Of a stretch of DNA of 64,000 bases, positions 24,555 to 34,525 are shown piece after piece. Position 1 is the first letter of the stretch. Each line of letters starts with the position of its first letter. The notes beneath the pieces were generated by a model. That model was not told the origin of the DNA and did no database searches. It saw only the letters and a list, made by a program, of their open reading frames with translations. Position numbers and translations under genes: made by a program. The DNA comes from Ralstonia sp. UNC404CL21Col (GTDB lineage: Bacteria > Pseudomonadota > Gammaproteobacteria > Burkholderiales > Burkholderiaceae): contig NZ_JIBE01000004.1 of the NCBI RefSeq assembly GCF_000620465.1, positions 434,001 through 498,000 of the forward strand, given 5' to 3'.

Positions 24555-25904
24555 ATGTTCCGCACGCTTCTGCGCGGGATGGCCCGCCCATCCCGGCTAC
24601 TCAAGCTGACCGCCTTCGCTGCCCTCCCGGCCTTCACCGCCATTTCCGCGCACGCCGCGCCCACCACGCTCACCATCGCCACGATCAACAACCCCGACAT
24701 GATCGTGCTGCAGAAACTGTCGAGCCAGTTCGAGCAGGCGCATCCCGATATCAAACTGCGCTGGGTCACGCTGGAAGAAGGCGTGCTGCGTCAGCGCGTG
24801 ACGACCGACATCGCCACCGGCAGCGGCCAGTTCGACCTGATGACGATCGGCGGCTACGAGGCGCCGCTGTGGGCCAAGAAGGGCTGGCTCACCCCGCTGG
24901 ACATGCCTGCCAGCTACGACGCGGCTGACCTGCTGCCGACGGTGCGCGACGGCCTCTCGCAGGGCGGCAAGCTGTTCGCCGTGCCCTTCTATGCCGAAAG
25001 CTCGATGACGTATTACCGGCGCGATCTGTTCAGCGCGGCCGGCCTGAAGATGCCCGAGCAGCCAACGTATGACGACATCGCCCAGTTCGCCGCCAAGCTC
25101 CACGACCCGGCCAAGGGCGTGTACGGCATCTGCGTGCGCGGTCGTGCGGGCTGGGGCGAAAACATGGCGCTGGTGTCCACGATGGTCAACACGTTCGGCG
25201 GCCGCTGGTTCGACGAGAAATGGCAGCCGACGATCGACACGCCCCAGTGGAAACAGGCAGTCAACACGTATGTCGACCTGCTGAAGAAGTACGGCCCGCC
25301 CGGTGCAAGCAGCAACGGCTTCAACGAAAACCTGGTGCTGTTCTCGGGCGGCAAGTGCGGCATGTGGATCGACGCCACCGTCGCGGCCGGCATGGTCAGC
25401 AGCGCGAAGGATTCCAAGGTGGCCGACAAGGTCGGCTTTGCGAATGCGCCCATCGCCAGCACGCCCAAGGGCTCGCATTGGCTGTGGATCTGGGCGCTCG
25501 CGGTGCCGAAGTCGTCGAAATCGCCGGAGGCTGCCAAGACGTTCGCGGCCTGGGCGACATCGAAGGACTACATCCGCGCCGTGGCCAAGGCGCAGGGCTG
25601 GGGCGAGGTGCCGCCGGGCACGCGCGCGTCGACGTATGACGACCCCGCCTACCAGAAAGCCGCGCCGTTCTCGGGCTTCGTGCGCCACGCCATCGAAACG
25701 GCCAACCCGAACGATCCGTCCGCACAGAAAGTGCCCTACACCGGCGTGCAGTTCGTGACGATTCCGGAGTTCCAGTCGCTGGGCACGGTGGTCGGCCAGG
25801 CGATTGCCGGCGCGCTCACGGGCAAGACGACGGTGGACGACGCGCTGCGTGTCTCGCAATCGCAGGCACAGCGTGCGATGCGCCAAGGCGGCTATCTGAA
25901 GTGA
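24555..25904 (+). CDS. Polyol ABC transporter, substrate-binding protein
   Basis: A 449-residue extracellular solute-binding protein (family 1). The signal peptide ends at HAAP (about residue 34). The mature start APTTLTIATINNPDMIVLQKL, the FDLMTIGGYEAPLWAKKGWL segment and the C-terminal LKTGxT-like AGALTGKTTVDDALR resemble the SmoE/MtlE sorbitol-mannitol binding proteins. It delivers the polyol to the two permeases. AAGGAGACG precedes the ATG. First gene of an operon running to 33543. Confidence 0.9.
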   Translation: MFRTLLRGMARPSRLLKLTAFAALPAFTAISAHAAPTTLTIATINNPDMIVLQKLSSQFEQAHPDIKLRWVTLEEGVLRQRVTTDIATGSGQFDLMTIGGYEAPLWAKKGWLTPLDMPASYDAADLLPTVRDGLSQGGKLFAVPFYAESSMTYYRRDLFSAAGLKMPEQPTYDDIAQFAAKLHDPAKGVYGICVRGRAGWGENMALVSTMVNTFGGRWFDEKWQPTIDTPQWKQAVNTYVDLLKKYGPPGASSNGFNENLVLFSGGKCGMWIDATVAAGMVSSAKDSKVADKVGFANAPIASTPKGSHWLWIWALAVPKSSKSPEAAKTFAAWATSKDYIRAVAKAQGWGEVPPGTRASTYDDPAYQKAAPFSGFVRHAIETANPNDPSAQKVPYTGVQFVTIPEFQSLGTVVGQAIAGALTGKTTVDDALRVSQSQAQRAMRQGGYLK

Positions 25905-25932
25905 TGCAGCCGCTGCTGCGCCCGGAGGTGTC

Positions 25933-26886
25933 ATGGAACATGTATTGGAGTCGCGGGTGAACGGCATGGGCGGCACGCCGTCACCCGCCCAGCCCGTACA
26001 ACCACAAAACGGCGCACGGCGCTGGCTGCCGACGCTGCTGGTGTCGCCGTCGGTGCTGGTGCTGCTGTTGTGGATGACGGTGCCGCTGGCGATGACGCTG
26101 TATTTCTCCGTCAGCCGCTACAACCTGCTCAACCCCGATCAGACCGGCCTGGCGGGGCTCGACAACTATCGCTTCCTGATCGAAGACCCCGCCTTCTGGC
26201 CGGCCATCGGCAACACGCTGGTGCTGATCGGCTCGGTGCTGGCGATCAGCGTCGTGGCCGGCACGCTGCTGGCGGTGCTGTTCGACCAGCCGTTCGCGGG
26301 GCGCGGTGTGGCGCGCATCCTTGTCATCAGCCCGTTCTTTGTCATGCCGACGGTGGCCGCGCTCATCTGGAAGAACATGATGCTGCACCCCGTGTACGGC
26401 CTGGCCGCCTGGGTGGCGCGGCTGTTCGGCGCCGAGCCGGTGGACTGGCTGGCGACGCATCCGATGCTCTCCGTGATCATCATCGTGGCGTGGCAGTGGA
26501 CGCCGTTTGCCTTCCTGATCCTGCTGACGGCGCTGCAATCGCTCGACCCCGAGCAGAAGGAAGCCGCGCAGCTCGACGGCGCGAGCCCCGTGCGCATCTT
26601 CTGGCACATCGTGCTGCCGCACCTGAAGCGCGCGATTGCCGTGGTGGTGATGATCGAAACGATTTTCCTGCTGTCGATCTTTGCCGAGATCCACACCACC
26701 ACCGCGGGCGGCCCCGGCACAGCCACGACCAACCTCGCCTACTTCGTCTACAGCCTCGGCCTGCAGCAGTTCGACATCGGCATTGCGTCGGCCGGCGGCA
26801 TCGTGGCCGTGGTGCTGGCAAACGTGGTGGCGTTCTTCCTGGTCCGCATGCTGGCCCGCAACCTGAAGGGAGTGCACGAGCAATGA
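25933..26886 (+). CDS. Polyol ABC transporter permease, first subunit
   Basis: A 317-residue inner-membrane permease of the MalF/UgpA class with six hydrophobic segments. The EAA loop EQKEAAQLDGASPVRIFWHIVLP (about residues 197-219), which docks on the ATPase, is intact. The N-terminal 25 residues are a polar extension with an alternative ATG at 25969. The stop overlaps the second permease start by four bases (ATGA). Its closest look-alikes are SmoF/MtlF. Confidence 0.9.
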   Translation: MEHVLESRVNGMGGTPSPAQPVQPQNGARRWLPTLLVSPSVLVLLLWMTVPLAMTLYFSVSRYNLLNPDQTGLAGLDNYRFLIEDPAFWPAIGNTLVLIGSVLAISVVAGTLLAVLFDQPFAGRGVARILVISPFFVMPTVAALIWKNMMLHPVYGLAAWVARLFGAEPVDWLATHPMLSVIIIVAWQWTPFAFLILLTALQSLDPEQKEAAQLDGASPVRIFWHIVLPHLKRAIAVVVMIETIFLLSIFAEIHTTTAGGPGTATTNLAYFVYSLGLQQFDIGIASAGGIVAVVLANVVAFFLVRMLARNLKGVHEQ

Positions 26887-27704
26887 GCACCCTCACCTCA
26901 ACCTGGCGCACGCGGCTGGCCGGTGTGCTGGCGTGGGCGATTGCCCTGGCACTGTTCTTCCCTATCGCCTGGGCAGCGCTGACCGCCTTCAAGACCGAGC
27001 AGGACGCCTATACGCCCACGCTGTTGTTCACGCCGACGCTCGACAGCTTCCGCGAGGTGCTGGAGCGCGCGCATTACCCGAGCTTCCTCGGCAACTCGCT
27101 GGCGGTATCGATCATCTCCACGCTGCTGGCCCTGGCGATTGCCATTCCGGCGGGCTACGCGATGGCGTTCTTCCCGAACAAGCGCACGCAGCAGGTGCTG
27201 CTGTGGATGCTGTCGACCAAGATGATGCCGGCCGTGGGCGTGCTGCTGCCGGTGTACCTGCTGGCAAAAACGGCGGGGCTGCTGGATTCCATCACCGCGC
27301 TCGTCATCGTCTACACGCTCGCCAACCTGCCGATTGCCGTGTGGATGGTCTTCACCTACTGCAACGACGTGCCGCGCGAGATTCTCGAGGCCGCGCGCAT
27401 GGACGGCGCCAACCTCTGGCAGGAACTCGTCTACGTGCTGCTGCCGACGATGCTGCCGGGGCTCGCCTCCACCGCGCTGCTCCTGCTGATCCTGTCGTGG
27501 AACGAAGCCTTCTGGAGCCTGAACCTGACGAGCATCGATGCCGCGCCGCTCACCGTGTTCATCGCGTCGTACTCCAACCCCGAGGGGCTGTTCTGGGCGA
27601 AGCTGTCGGCGGCCTCGGTCCTGGCCATTGCGCCGATCCTCGTGCTGGGCTGGCTGGCACAACGGCAACTCGTGCGTGGCCTGACATTCGGGGCCGTGAA
27701 ATGA
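26883..27704 (+). CDS. Polyol ABC transporter permease, second subunit
   Basis: A 273-residue permease of the MalG class with six hydrophobic segments and an EAA loop PREILEAARMDGANLWQELVYVLLP (about residues 162-186). It pairs with the preceding permease to form the membrane channel. It resembles SmoG/MtlG. Both ends overlap neighbours by ATGA junctions, so the permeases and the following HAD gene are translationally coupled. Confidence 0.9.
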   Translation: MSTLTSTWRTRLAGVLAWAIALALFFPIAWAALTAFKTEQDAYTPTLLFTPTLDSFREVLERAHYPSFLGNSLAVSIISTLLALAIAIPAGYAMAFFPNKRTQQVLLWMLSTKMMPAVGVLLPVYLLAKTAGLLDSITALVIVYTLANLPIAVWMVFTYCNDVPREILEAARMDGANLWQELVYVLLPTMLPGLASTALLLLILSWNEAFWSLNLTSIDAAPLTVFIASYSNPEGLFWAKLSAASVLAIAPILVLGWLAQRQLVRGLTFGAVK

Positions 27705-28417
27705 CGCCACATGCCAACGAATATGCCAACACACGCGCGCCCGCCTACCTGATCTGCGATTGCGACGGCGTGCTGATCGACAGCGAGTCGGTGGCGTTGC
27801 GCGCGCTGATCCGCACGCTCGGCCCGCACGTACCGCATCTCTCATCCGCCGCGCTGGAAGAAGTGCTCGAGCCGCGCCTGGGCATGAACACGATGGCGCT
27901 GCTGACGGAGCTGCAGAGCAGCATCGGCTTTCATCTGTCCGACACGCAACTGGCCGGCGTGCTGGCCGATGTCGAACACGACTGCGCCACGCAATCGCAG
28001 CCGGTGCCCGGCATTGCCAACCTGCTGGCCGCACTGCCGCAGCCCAAGGCCGTCGCAAGCAACAGCAGCCGTCCGCGCATTGAAGCAAGCCTGCGCAGAG
28101 CGGGCTTGCTCGATATGTTCGGCCCGCACATCTATAGCGCCTACGAAACACCGCGGCCCAAGCCGGCACCGGATGTGTACCTCGCCGCCTGCGCGGGCCT
28201 GGGCGCCAGCCCCGCGCAATGCCTCGTCATTGAAGACAGCGACACCGGCGTGCGCGCCGCCCGAGCCGCCGGCCTGACCGTATTCGGCTTTGCCGGTGTC
28301 GCACATGTACCGGCAGTTGCCACACAGCGCCTGCTGGCTGCCGGCGCACGCCACGTCTTTACTGACACGCGGGCACTGGCCGATGCGCTGACGTCGACGC
28401 TCGCCACGCCCGCCTGA
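27701..28417 (+). CDS. HAD-superfamily phosphatase inside the polyol operon
   Basis: A 238-residue HAD hydrolase of the beta-phosphoglucomutase/GPP-like sub-family. Motif I is DCDGVLIDSES (Asp20, Asp22), motif II Ser in VASNSSRPR, motif III Lys in PRPKPAPDVY, and motif IV IEDSDTGVRAARAAG. A cap domain lies between I and II. It probably dephosphorylates a sugar or polyol phosphate. ATGA overlap with the permease gene. HAD genes at this place recur in Burkholderiales polyol operons and may relieve sugar-phosphate stress. Confidence 0.85.
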   Translation: MTPHANEYANTRAPAYLICDCDGVLIDSESVALRALIRTLGPHVPHLSSAALEEVLEPRLGMNTMALLTELQSSIGFHLSDTQLAGVLADVEHDCATQSQPVPGIANLLAALPQPKAVASNSSRPRIEASLRRAGLLDMFGPHIYSAYETPRPKPAPDVYLAACAGLGASPAQCLVIEDSDTGVRAARAAGLTVFGFAGVAHVPAVATQRLLAAGARHVFTDTRALADALTSTLATPA

Positions 28418-28451
28418 TCCGCACACAGAACACGCCCAAGGAGACCTCGCC

Positions 28452-29570
<1,119 letters not shown>

Positions 29571-29603
29571 GGTTCACACCGCCCAACGTTGCACGCCCCG
29601 ACC

Positions 29604-31022
29604 ATGCCTTCCCCCAACGATTCTTCCACCTGGCTGCACCTGGGTGCCGGCTCCTTCCACCGCGCGCACCAGGCGTGGTATCTGCATCGCCTTCGCGAGA
29701 CCGGCGACACATCGTGGCGCCTAGCGCTTGCCAACATCCGCGACGATGCCGGCACGCTGCTGCATGACCTCGTTGCCCAGCACGGCGCCTACACACTGGA
29801 GACAGTCGACACCGCCGGTCATCGCCAATACACGCGCATCGAGTCCATCGATGCGGTCGTGCCGTGGGATGCCGAACTTGCGGCACTGTGCGAGATCGGC
29901 GCGGCGCCCGACACGCGCGTGATCTCGTTCACCGTGACGGAAGGCGGCTACTACCTCGACCAGCAGCACCAGCTCGACGCCACGCAGCCGGACATCGCCG
30001 CCGACCTGCGCGGCGGTGCCAGCACGCTCTACGGCGCACTGGCGCGCCTGCTGCGCCTGCGTTTGCAGCGCGGCGGCGCTCCGCTCACGCTGCTCAATTG
30101 CGACAACCTGCGCCACAACGGCGAGCGCTTCCGAAGCGGCCTGCGCCAGTTCCTCACGCTGCGCGGCGAGCCCGGCGACAGCGACCTCATCGCATGGCTC
30201 GACGCGCACGCCAGCACGCCCAACACGATGGTCGACCGCATCACGCCGCGCCCCACCGACGCCTTGCGCCAACGGGTGGCCGCACAAACCGGCTGGCAAG
30301 ACCGCTGCCCCGTGATGGCCGAGACCTTTGCGCAATGGGTGGTGGAAGACGACTTCCGCGCCGGGCGGCCCGCGCTCGAACGCGTGGGCGTGGAGTTCGT
30401 CGCCTCGGTGCTGCCGTACGAGGAAGCGAAGATCCGCGTGCTCAACGCCAGCCATAGCTGCATCGCGTGGGCCGGCACGCTCCTGGGGCTGCACACCATC
30501 GATGAAAGCGTGGCCGTGCCGTCCATCCACCGCATGGCGAGCGCCTACGTCACCGACGATGTCATCCCGTGTCTCACGGCCAACCAGCCCAGCCCCATCG
30601 ACCTGGCCGCCTACCGCGACACCGTGCTCGACCGTTTCGCCAATCCGCACATCCGTGACACCAACCAGCGCGTGGCGGCAGACGGCTTTTCGAAAATTCC
30701 CGGCTTCATCACGCCCACGCTGGCGGAATCCTTTGCGCGCGGGCATGTGCCCCTTGCCACGGCGATGCTGCCGGCGCTGTTCTTCGTCTTCCTGGAGCGC
30801 TGGCAAGCGGGCACGCTGCCGTATGCCTACCAGGATGGCCAGTTCGATCCGGTTGCCGCGCACGCCATGCTGGAGGCCGACGACCCGGTTGCCGTGTACT
30901 GCCGGAACACTGCCCTGTGGGGCAGCCTTGCGGGCACGGAAGCGCTCACTGGCCTTGTCCGCAACGCCATCGAGCGTGTGCGGGCGTGGCTGGCAGTCGA
31001 ACAAGCCGCCACTGCCGGCTAA
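29604..31022 (+). CDS. mtlD: Mannitol (polyol) 2-dehydrogenase
   Basis: A 472-residue long-chain polyol dehydrogenase. The N-terminal NAD-binding segment is [17 protein letters not shown]. The C-terminal catalytic domain has [16 protein letters not shown], with the general-base Lys at about residue 276 and the conserved Asn and His. It oxidises mannitol (and often sorbitol or arabitol) to the ketose with NAD. The start at 29604 gives [10 protein letters not shown]; a TTG at 29589 is also in frame. Its position after the transporter fits import followed by oxidation. The gene symbol follows common use for mannitol dehydrogenase in such operons. Confidence 0.88.
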   Translation: MPSPNDSSTWLHLGAGSFHRAHQAWYLHRLRETGDTSWRLALANIRDDAGTLLHDLVAQHGAYTLETVDTAGHRQYTRIESIDAVVPWDAELAALCEIGAAPDTRVISFTVTEGGYYLDQQHQLDATQPDIAADLRGGASTLYGALARLLRLRLQRGGAPLTLLNCDNLRHNGERFRSGLRQFLTLRGEPGDSDLIAWLDAHASTPNTMVDRITPRPTDALRQRVAAQTGWQDRCPVMAETFAQWVVEDDFRAGRPALERVGVEFVASVLPYEEAKIRVLNASHSCIAWAGTLLGLHTIDESVAVPSIHRMASAYVTDDVIPCLTANQPSPIDLAAYRDTVLDRFANPHIRDTNQRVAADGFSKIPGFITPTLAESFARGHVPLATAMLPALFFVFLERWQAGTLPYAYQDGQFDPVAAHAMLEADDPVAVYCRNTALWGSLAGTEALTGLVRNAIERVRAWLAVEQAATAG

Positions 31023-31090
31023 TCATCAGCAAACGCAACGGCGGATTCGCGCGACAATCCACGGTTCAAGCAACCGGACCCGGCGGCCTC

Positions 31091-32599
31091 ATGTACCTCG
31101 GCATCGATCTCGGAACCTCGGAAGTCAAAGTGCTGTTGCTGGACGCGACGGGCACCATCGTCGGCACGGCCGGCGAGCCGCTCACCGTATCGCGGCCGCA
31201 TCCGGGCTGGGCCGAGCAGACGCCGGAAAACTGGTGGCAGGCCACCAGCGCCGCCATCGGCAAACTGCGTGATGCGGCGCCGGAAGCCTTCGCTGCCACC
31301 CGCGCCATCGGCCTGTCGGGCCAGATGCACGGCGCGGTGCTCCTCGACGCGCGCAACCGTGTGCTGCGCCCCGCCATGCTGTGGAACGACACGCGCAGCA
31401 CCGCCGAATGCCTGGAACTCACCCGCCGCGTGCCAGACCTGCACGCCGTTGCCGGCAACCTGGCAATGCCGGGCTTTACCGCGCCAAAGCTGCTGTGGAG
31501 CGCGCGCCATGAACCCGACGTGTTCAGCGCCATCGATTGCGTGCTGCTGCCCAAGGACTACCTGCGCCTGCGTCTGACAGGCGAGCGCGCTTCCGACCCC
31601 TCGGATGCGGGCGGCACGCTGTGGCTGGATGTTGCACGACGTACGTGGTCTGACGAACTGCTCGCCGCGACGGGCTTGTCACCCAGCCAGATGCCGCGCC
31701 TGGTGGAAGGCAGCGCGCCCAGCGGCGCCTTGCTGCCCGAGGTGGCCGACGCATGGGGCATGGCGCGTGGCGTCGTCGTAGCTGGTGGCGGTGGCGATGG
31801 CGCGGCCAGCGCTGTGGGCATCGGCGCGACCCAGCCTGGCGATGGCTTTCTGTCGCTGGGCACGTCGGGCGTGATCTTTGTCGTCAATGACCGCTTCCGT
31901 CCAAACCCGGCTCAAGCCGTGCACGCGTTCTGCCATGCGCTGCCGGGCCGCTGGCACCAGATGAGCGTGATGCTGTCCGCCGCGAGCTGCCTGCGCTGGT
32001 TCTGCCGGCTGACGAGTGTGCCGGAAGCCACGCTGCTGCCTGAAATCGCTGCGCTGGCCGCCACGGAACAAACGGAACGCCAGTCAGCGCCGTTCTTCCT
32101 GCCCTACCTCAGCGGCGAGCGCACGCCGCACAACGATGCGTTTGCGCAAGGCCATTTTCACAACCTCACGCATGCCAGCGACCGCGCCGCGCTCGGTTAC
32201 GCCGTGCTCGAAGGCGTCGCCTTTGGCATGGCGGATGGCCTGGACGCCTTGCGCGCAGCCGGCACGCAGGTGGCCTCGCTCTCGTTTGTGGGCGGCGGCT
32301 CGCGCAGCCCGTTCTGGGCGCAATTGCTGGCCGACACGCTCAACACCGAACTGACGACCCATGTCGGCAGCGAAGCCGGCGGCGCGCTCGGTGCCGCGCG
32401 CCTGGGGTGGATGGCCGACGGCGGCATCGAAGCGGCCGTCTGCGCCAAGCCGCCCGTGCAGGCCACGTATCGGCCCGATGCCGCACGCCACGCGCGCCTT
32501 GCCGAACGGCTGTCGACATTCCGTGCGCTGTATCGGCGCGCTTCACCGCTGCCGGTCACGCCTTCTGCCCAAACCACCGATCTCCCCTTGCCTGCATGA
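31091..32599 (+). CDS. xylB: Xylulokinase
   Basis: A 502-residue FGGY-family kinase: N-terminal phosphate-1 motif MYLGIDLGTSEVKVLLLD, the SGQMHGAVLLD segment with catalytic-domain residues, the MLWNDTRS substrate loop, LSLGTSGVIFV, and adenosine motif SFVGGGSRSPFWAQLLAD. It phosphorylates D-xylulose to xylulose 5-phosphate, which would handle the product of arabitol oxidation. It begins 68 bases after mtlD and overlaps the fructokinase gene by four bases. Confidence 0.9.
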   Translation: MYLGIDLGTSEVKVLLLDATGTIVGTAGEPLTVSRPHPGWAEQTPENWWQATSAAIGKLRDAAPEAFAATRAIGLSGQMHGAVLLDARNRVLRPAMLWNDTRSTAECLELTRRVPDLHAVAGNLAMPGFTAPKLLWSARHEPDVFSAIDCVLLPKDYLRLRLTGERASDPSDAGGTLWLDVARRTWSDELLAATGLSPSQMPRLVEGSAPSGALLPEVADAWGMARGVVVAGGGGDGAASAVGIGATQPGDGFLSLGTSGVIFVVNDRFRPNPAQAVHAFCHALPGRWHQMSVMLSAASCLRWFCRLTSVPEATLLPEIAALAATEQTERQSAPFFLPYLSGERTPHNDAFAQGHFHNLTHASDRAALGYAVLEGVAFGMADGLDALRAAGTQVASLSFVGGGSRSPFWAQLLADTLNTELTTHVGSEAGGALGAARLGWMADGGIEAAVCAKPPVQATYRPDAARHARLAERLSTFRALYRRASPLPVTPSAQTTDLPLPA

Positions 32600-33543
32600 G
32601 CGACGCCCTGCCCTTGCCCCGCCTCGTCGTCTTTGGCGAAGCGCTGACCGATTTCCTGCACCAAGGCAACGGCCAATGGCTCGCCCGGCCAGGCGGCGCA
32701 TGCTGGAACGTCGCCCGCGTGGCAGCGCGTCTGGGCATGCGCACGGGTTATGCCGGCGCCATCAGCAACGACGTGTTCGGCGACGCGCTCTTCGCCGATT
32801 CCCAGGCCGCCGGGCTCGACCTGCGCTATCTGCAGCGCGTGGATCGCTCGCCGTTGCTGGCGATGGTCACGTCGACCCAGCCGCCGCATTACTTCTTCGT
32901 CGGCGATGACAGCGCCGACCTGCATTTCGATGCGCAAGCCCTGCCCGCCGGCTGGCAGACCGCCGTGGAAATCGCCCACTTCGGCTGCATCAGCCTGGCG
33001 CGCGAGCCGCTCGGCAGCCGCCTCGTGGCGCTGGCCGAAACGCTGGCCGCGCAAGGCACCCGCATCACCTTCGACCCGAACTGGCGCACGGCGATGAACG
33101 CACCGCACTACGCGCCGCTGCTGCTGCGCATGGCTGCCATCGCATCGGTCATCAAGGTGTCGGATGAAGACTTGCGCCACCTGTTTCCCGGGGATGCCGA
33201 TCCGCTGACCACGCTGCGCACCCTCGCGCCGCAGGCCGACATCCTGCTCACGCTCGGGGCCGAGGGCATGGAATGGCTGGCAGCGGCGCACGGCGGGCAA
33301 GACGATGCGCGTATCGCCCAACCGGCCTTTGCCGTGCGGGTGGCAGACACCGTCGGCTGCGGCGATGCTGCGATGGGCGCTTGGCTGGCGAGCCAGCTGC
33401 AGTCGCCCGAGGCGCCACCGCAGGCGCATCTGCGCCAAGCCGCAGCGGCGGCCGCCCTCACCGCCACGCGCGCCGGCGCGTATGCGGGCACGCAAGCCGA
33501 GATCGATGCGCTACTGCAGGCGCACACCGCCTCGCCCGCCTGA
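32596..33543 (+). CDS. PfkB-family fructokinase
   Basis: A 315-residue ribokinase-fold sugar kinase. The N-terminal FGEALTDFLHQGN and GGACWNVARVAARLG segments are the first PfkB signature. The second signature appears as RVADTVGCGDAAMGAW, where the usual GAGD is GCGD, with the catalytic Asp retained. It likely phosphorylates fructose made from mannitol or sorbitol. ATGA overlap with xylB. As the last gene of the operon it completes the route from polyol to ketose phosphate. Confidence 0.85.
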   Translation: MSDALPLPRLVVFGEALTDFLHQGNGQWLARPGGACWNVARVAARLGMRTGYAGAISNDVFGDALFADSQAAGLDLRYLQRVDRSPLLAMVTSTQPPHYFFVGDDSADLHFDAQALPAGWQTAVEIAHFGCISLAREPLGSRLVALAETLAAQGTRITFDPNWRTAMNAPHYAPLLLRMAAIASVIKVSDEDLRHLFPGDADPLTTLRTLAPQADILLTLGAEGMEWLAAAHGGQDDARIAQPAFAVRVADTVGCGDAAMGAWLASQLQSPEAPPQAHLRQAAAAAALTATRAGAYAGTQAEIDALLQAHTASPA

Positions 33544-33624
33544 GGTCGAGTGAGACCGCGTGGCAGCGCCGCCCCACATGCCACAATCGGCGCCGTCTAC
33601 GTCTTGATTGCTCCGGGGCCCGTT

Positions 33625-33957
33625 TTGGAACTGCTTCGTATTGCCGTGCTGTTTGCCGTCACCGCCGTCGCGGAAATCGTCGGTTGTTATCTGCCGTGGC
33701 TCGTGCTGCGGCAAGGCAAGCCGATCTGGCTATTGCTGCCGGCGGCCGCCTCGCTGGCGCTGTTTGCGTGGTTGCTGACATTGCACCCGACCGCGGCCGG
33801 CCGCACCTATGCCGCATACGGCGGTGTGTATATCGCCGTGGCACTCGTGTGGCTGCGTCTGGTCGACGGCGTGACGCTCACCCGCTGGGACATCGGCGGC
33901 GCAGCCATTGCGTTGGCAGGGATGGCCGTGATCGCCCTGCAACCGCAGGCCAATTGA
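33625..33957 (+). CDS. YnfA/UPF0060-family small membrane protein
   Basis: A 110-residue four-helix inner-membrane protein. [27 protein letters not shown] at the N-terminus and [41 protein letters not shown] at the C-terminus are characteristic of YnfA, which is structurally akin to SMR transporters. The start is not an ATG. TTG at 33625 gives MELLRI and the normal family length of about 108; TTG at 33604 or GTG at 33550 would add non-conserved residues. No terminator is seen in the 82 bases after the fructokinase stop. Confidence 0.86.
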   Translation: MELLRIAVLFAVTAVAEIVGCYLPWLVLRQGKPIWLLLPAAASLALFAWLLTLHPTAAGRTYAAYGGVYIAVALVWLRLVDGVTLTRWDIGGAAIALAGMAVIALQPQAN

Positions 33958-34098
33958 TCGGATTGCACGCGATATTTAGGTTTTCCTGAGCGAAACGGAA
34001 CCCTAAGCCGCCGCCAGGATCGGAAGGTGGATCATTGCTGCGGCCATCGCGCTGCACGCCGGTCGCCCCTCATCCAACGCTTTGTCCTGGAGGCCGCG

Positions 34099-34425
34099 AT
34101 GCCTGCCAACACCCTCAAACACCTCGTCGTGGCCACGATGCTGATGTCCGCAGCGATGACCGCCTCGGCCCTGACCACGTCAACGTTCACCTTCACCGAT
34201 CAGGATCTGCAAGGGATGCTTGCCCACAGCCAGTCTGCCAAGCCCGCCCAGCAGGCCAAGCCAGCGGAACCGGCCGAACGTGCCGCTACAGAGAGGCTCC
34301 GCGTCGGCCTGAGCGATCCGGGCACGCAGCTCGTGCTGCCCTGGTTCCTGGCGGATCTGGTGGATGCGGTCAACCGGCGGGCATCGCCGCAGGATTTCGC
34401 GAAAAAGCTGCGGGACGGGATCTGA
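34099..34425 (+). CDS. Small exported hypothetical protein
   Basis: A 108-residue product with a clear signal peptide (MPANTLKHLVVATMLMSAAMTASA). A Gln/Lys/Pro/Ala-rich linker (AKPAQQAKPAEPAERAA) precedes a more ordered C-terminal 40 residues ending in a basic helix. TGGAGG precedes the ATG at good spacing. No family is recognised. It is unrelated in function to the helicase gene downstream, which has its own LexA-type control. Confidence 0.6.
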   Translation: MPANTLKHLVVATMLMSAAMTASALTTSTFTFTDQDLQGMLAHSQSAKPAQQAKPAEPAERAATERLRVGLSDPGTQLVLPWFLADLVDAVNRRASPQDFAKKLRDGI

Positions 34426-34487
34426 TCGGCCACCGCCGTCAGCCTCCCGTTCACCACCCTCACTTTCCACAGGCAGGCATCACAGTG

Positions 34488-34503
34488 CTGTATATTCATA
34501 CAG
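34488..34503 (+). promoter_or_regulatory. LexA (SOS) box
   Basis: CTGTATATTCATACAG is a near-ideal LexA operator (CTGT-N8-ACAG, AT-rich core), placed 22 bases upstream of the helicase start. LexA bound here would sit over the promoter and release on RecA-stimulated cleavage. Confidence 0.82.
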
Positions 34504-34525
34504 TTATTTTTTGTGACGCCCTGCC

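Noticed and set aside
26070-26882. Open frame overlapping the first permease gene in another frame
   Set aside because: It is in a different frame from the clear permease and yields Arg/Pro-rich low-complexity sequence; the real second permease starts at 26883.
29721-31004. Long antisense frame opposite mannitol dehydrogenase
   Set aside because: High-GC third-position bias leaves such frames open; the sense strand carries all the dehydrogenase motifs.
32197-33495. Long antisense frame opposite the fructokinase
   Set aside because: Shadow frame without recognisable motifs; the PfkB signatures are on the plus strand.
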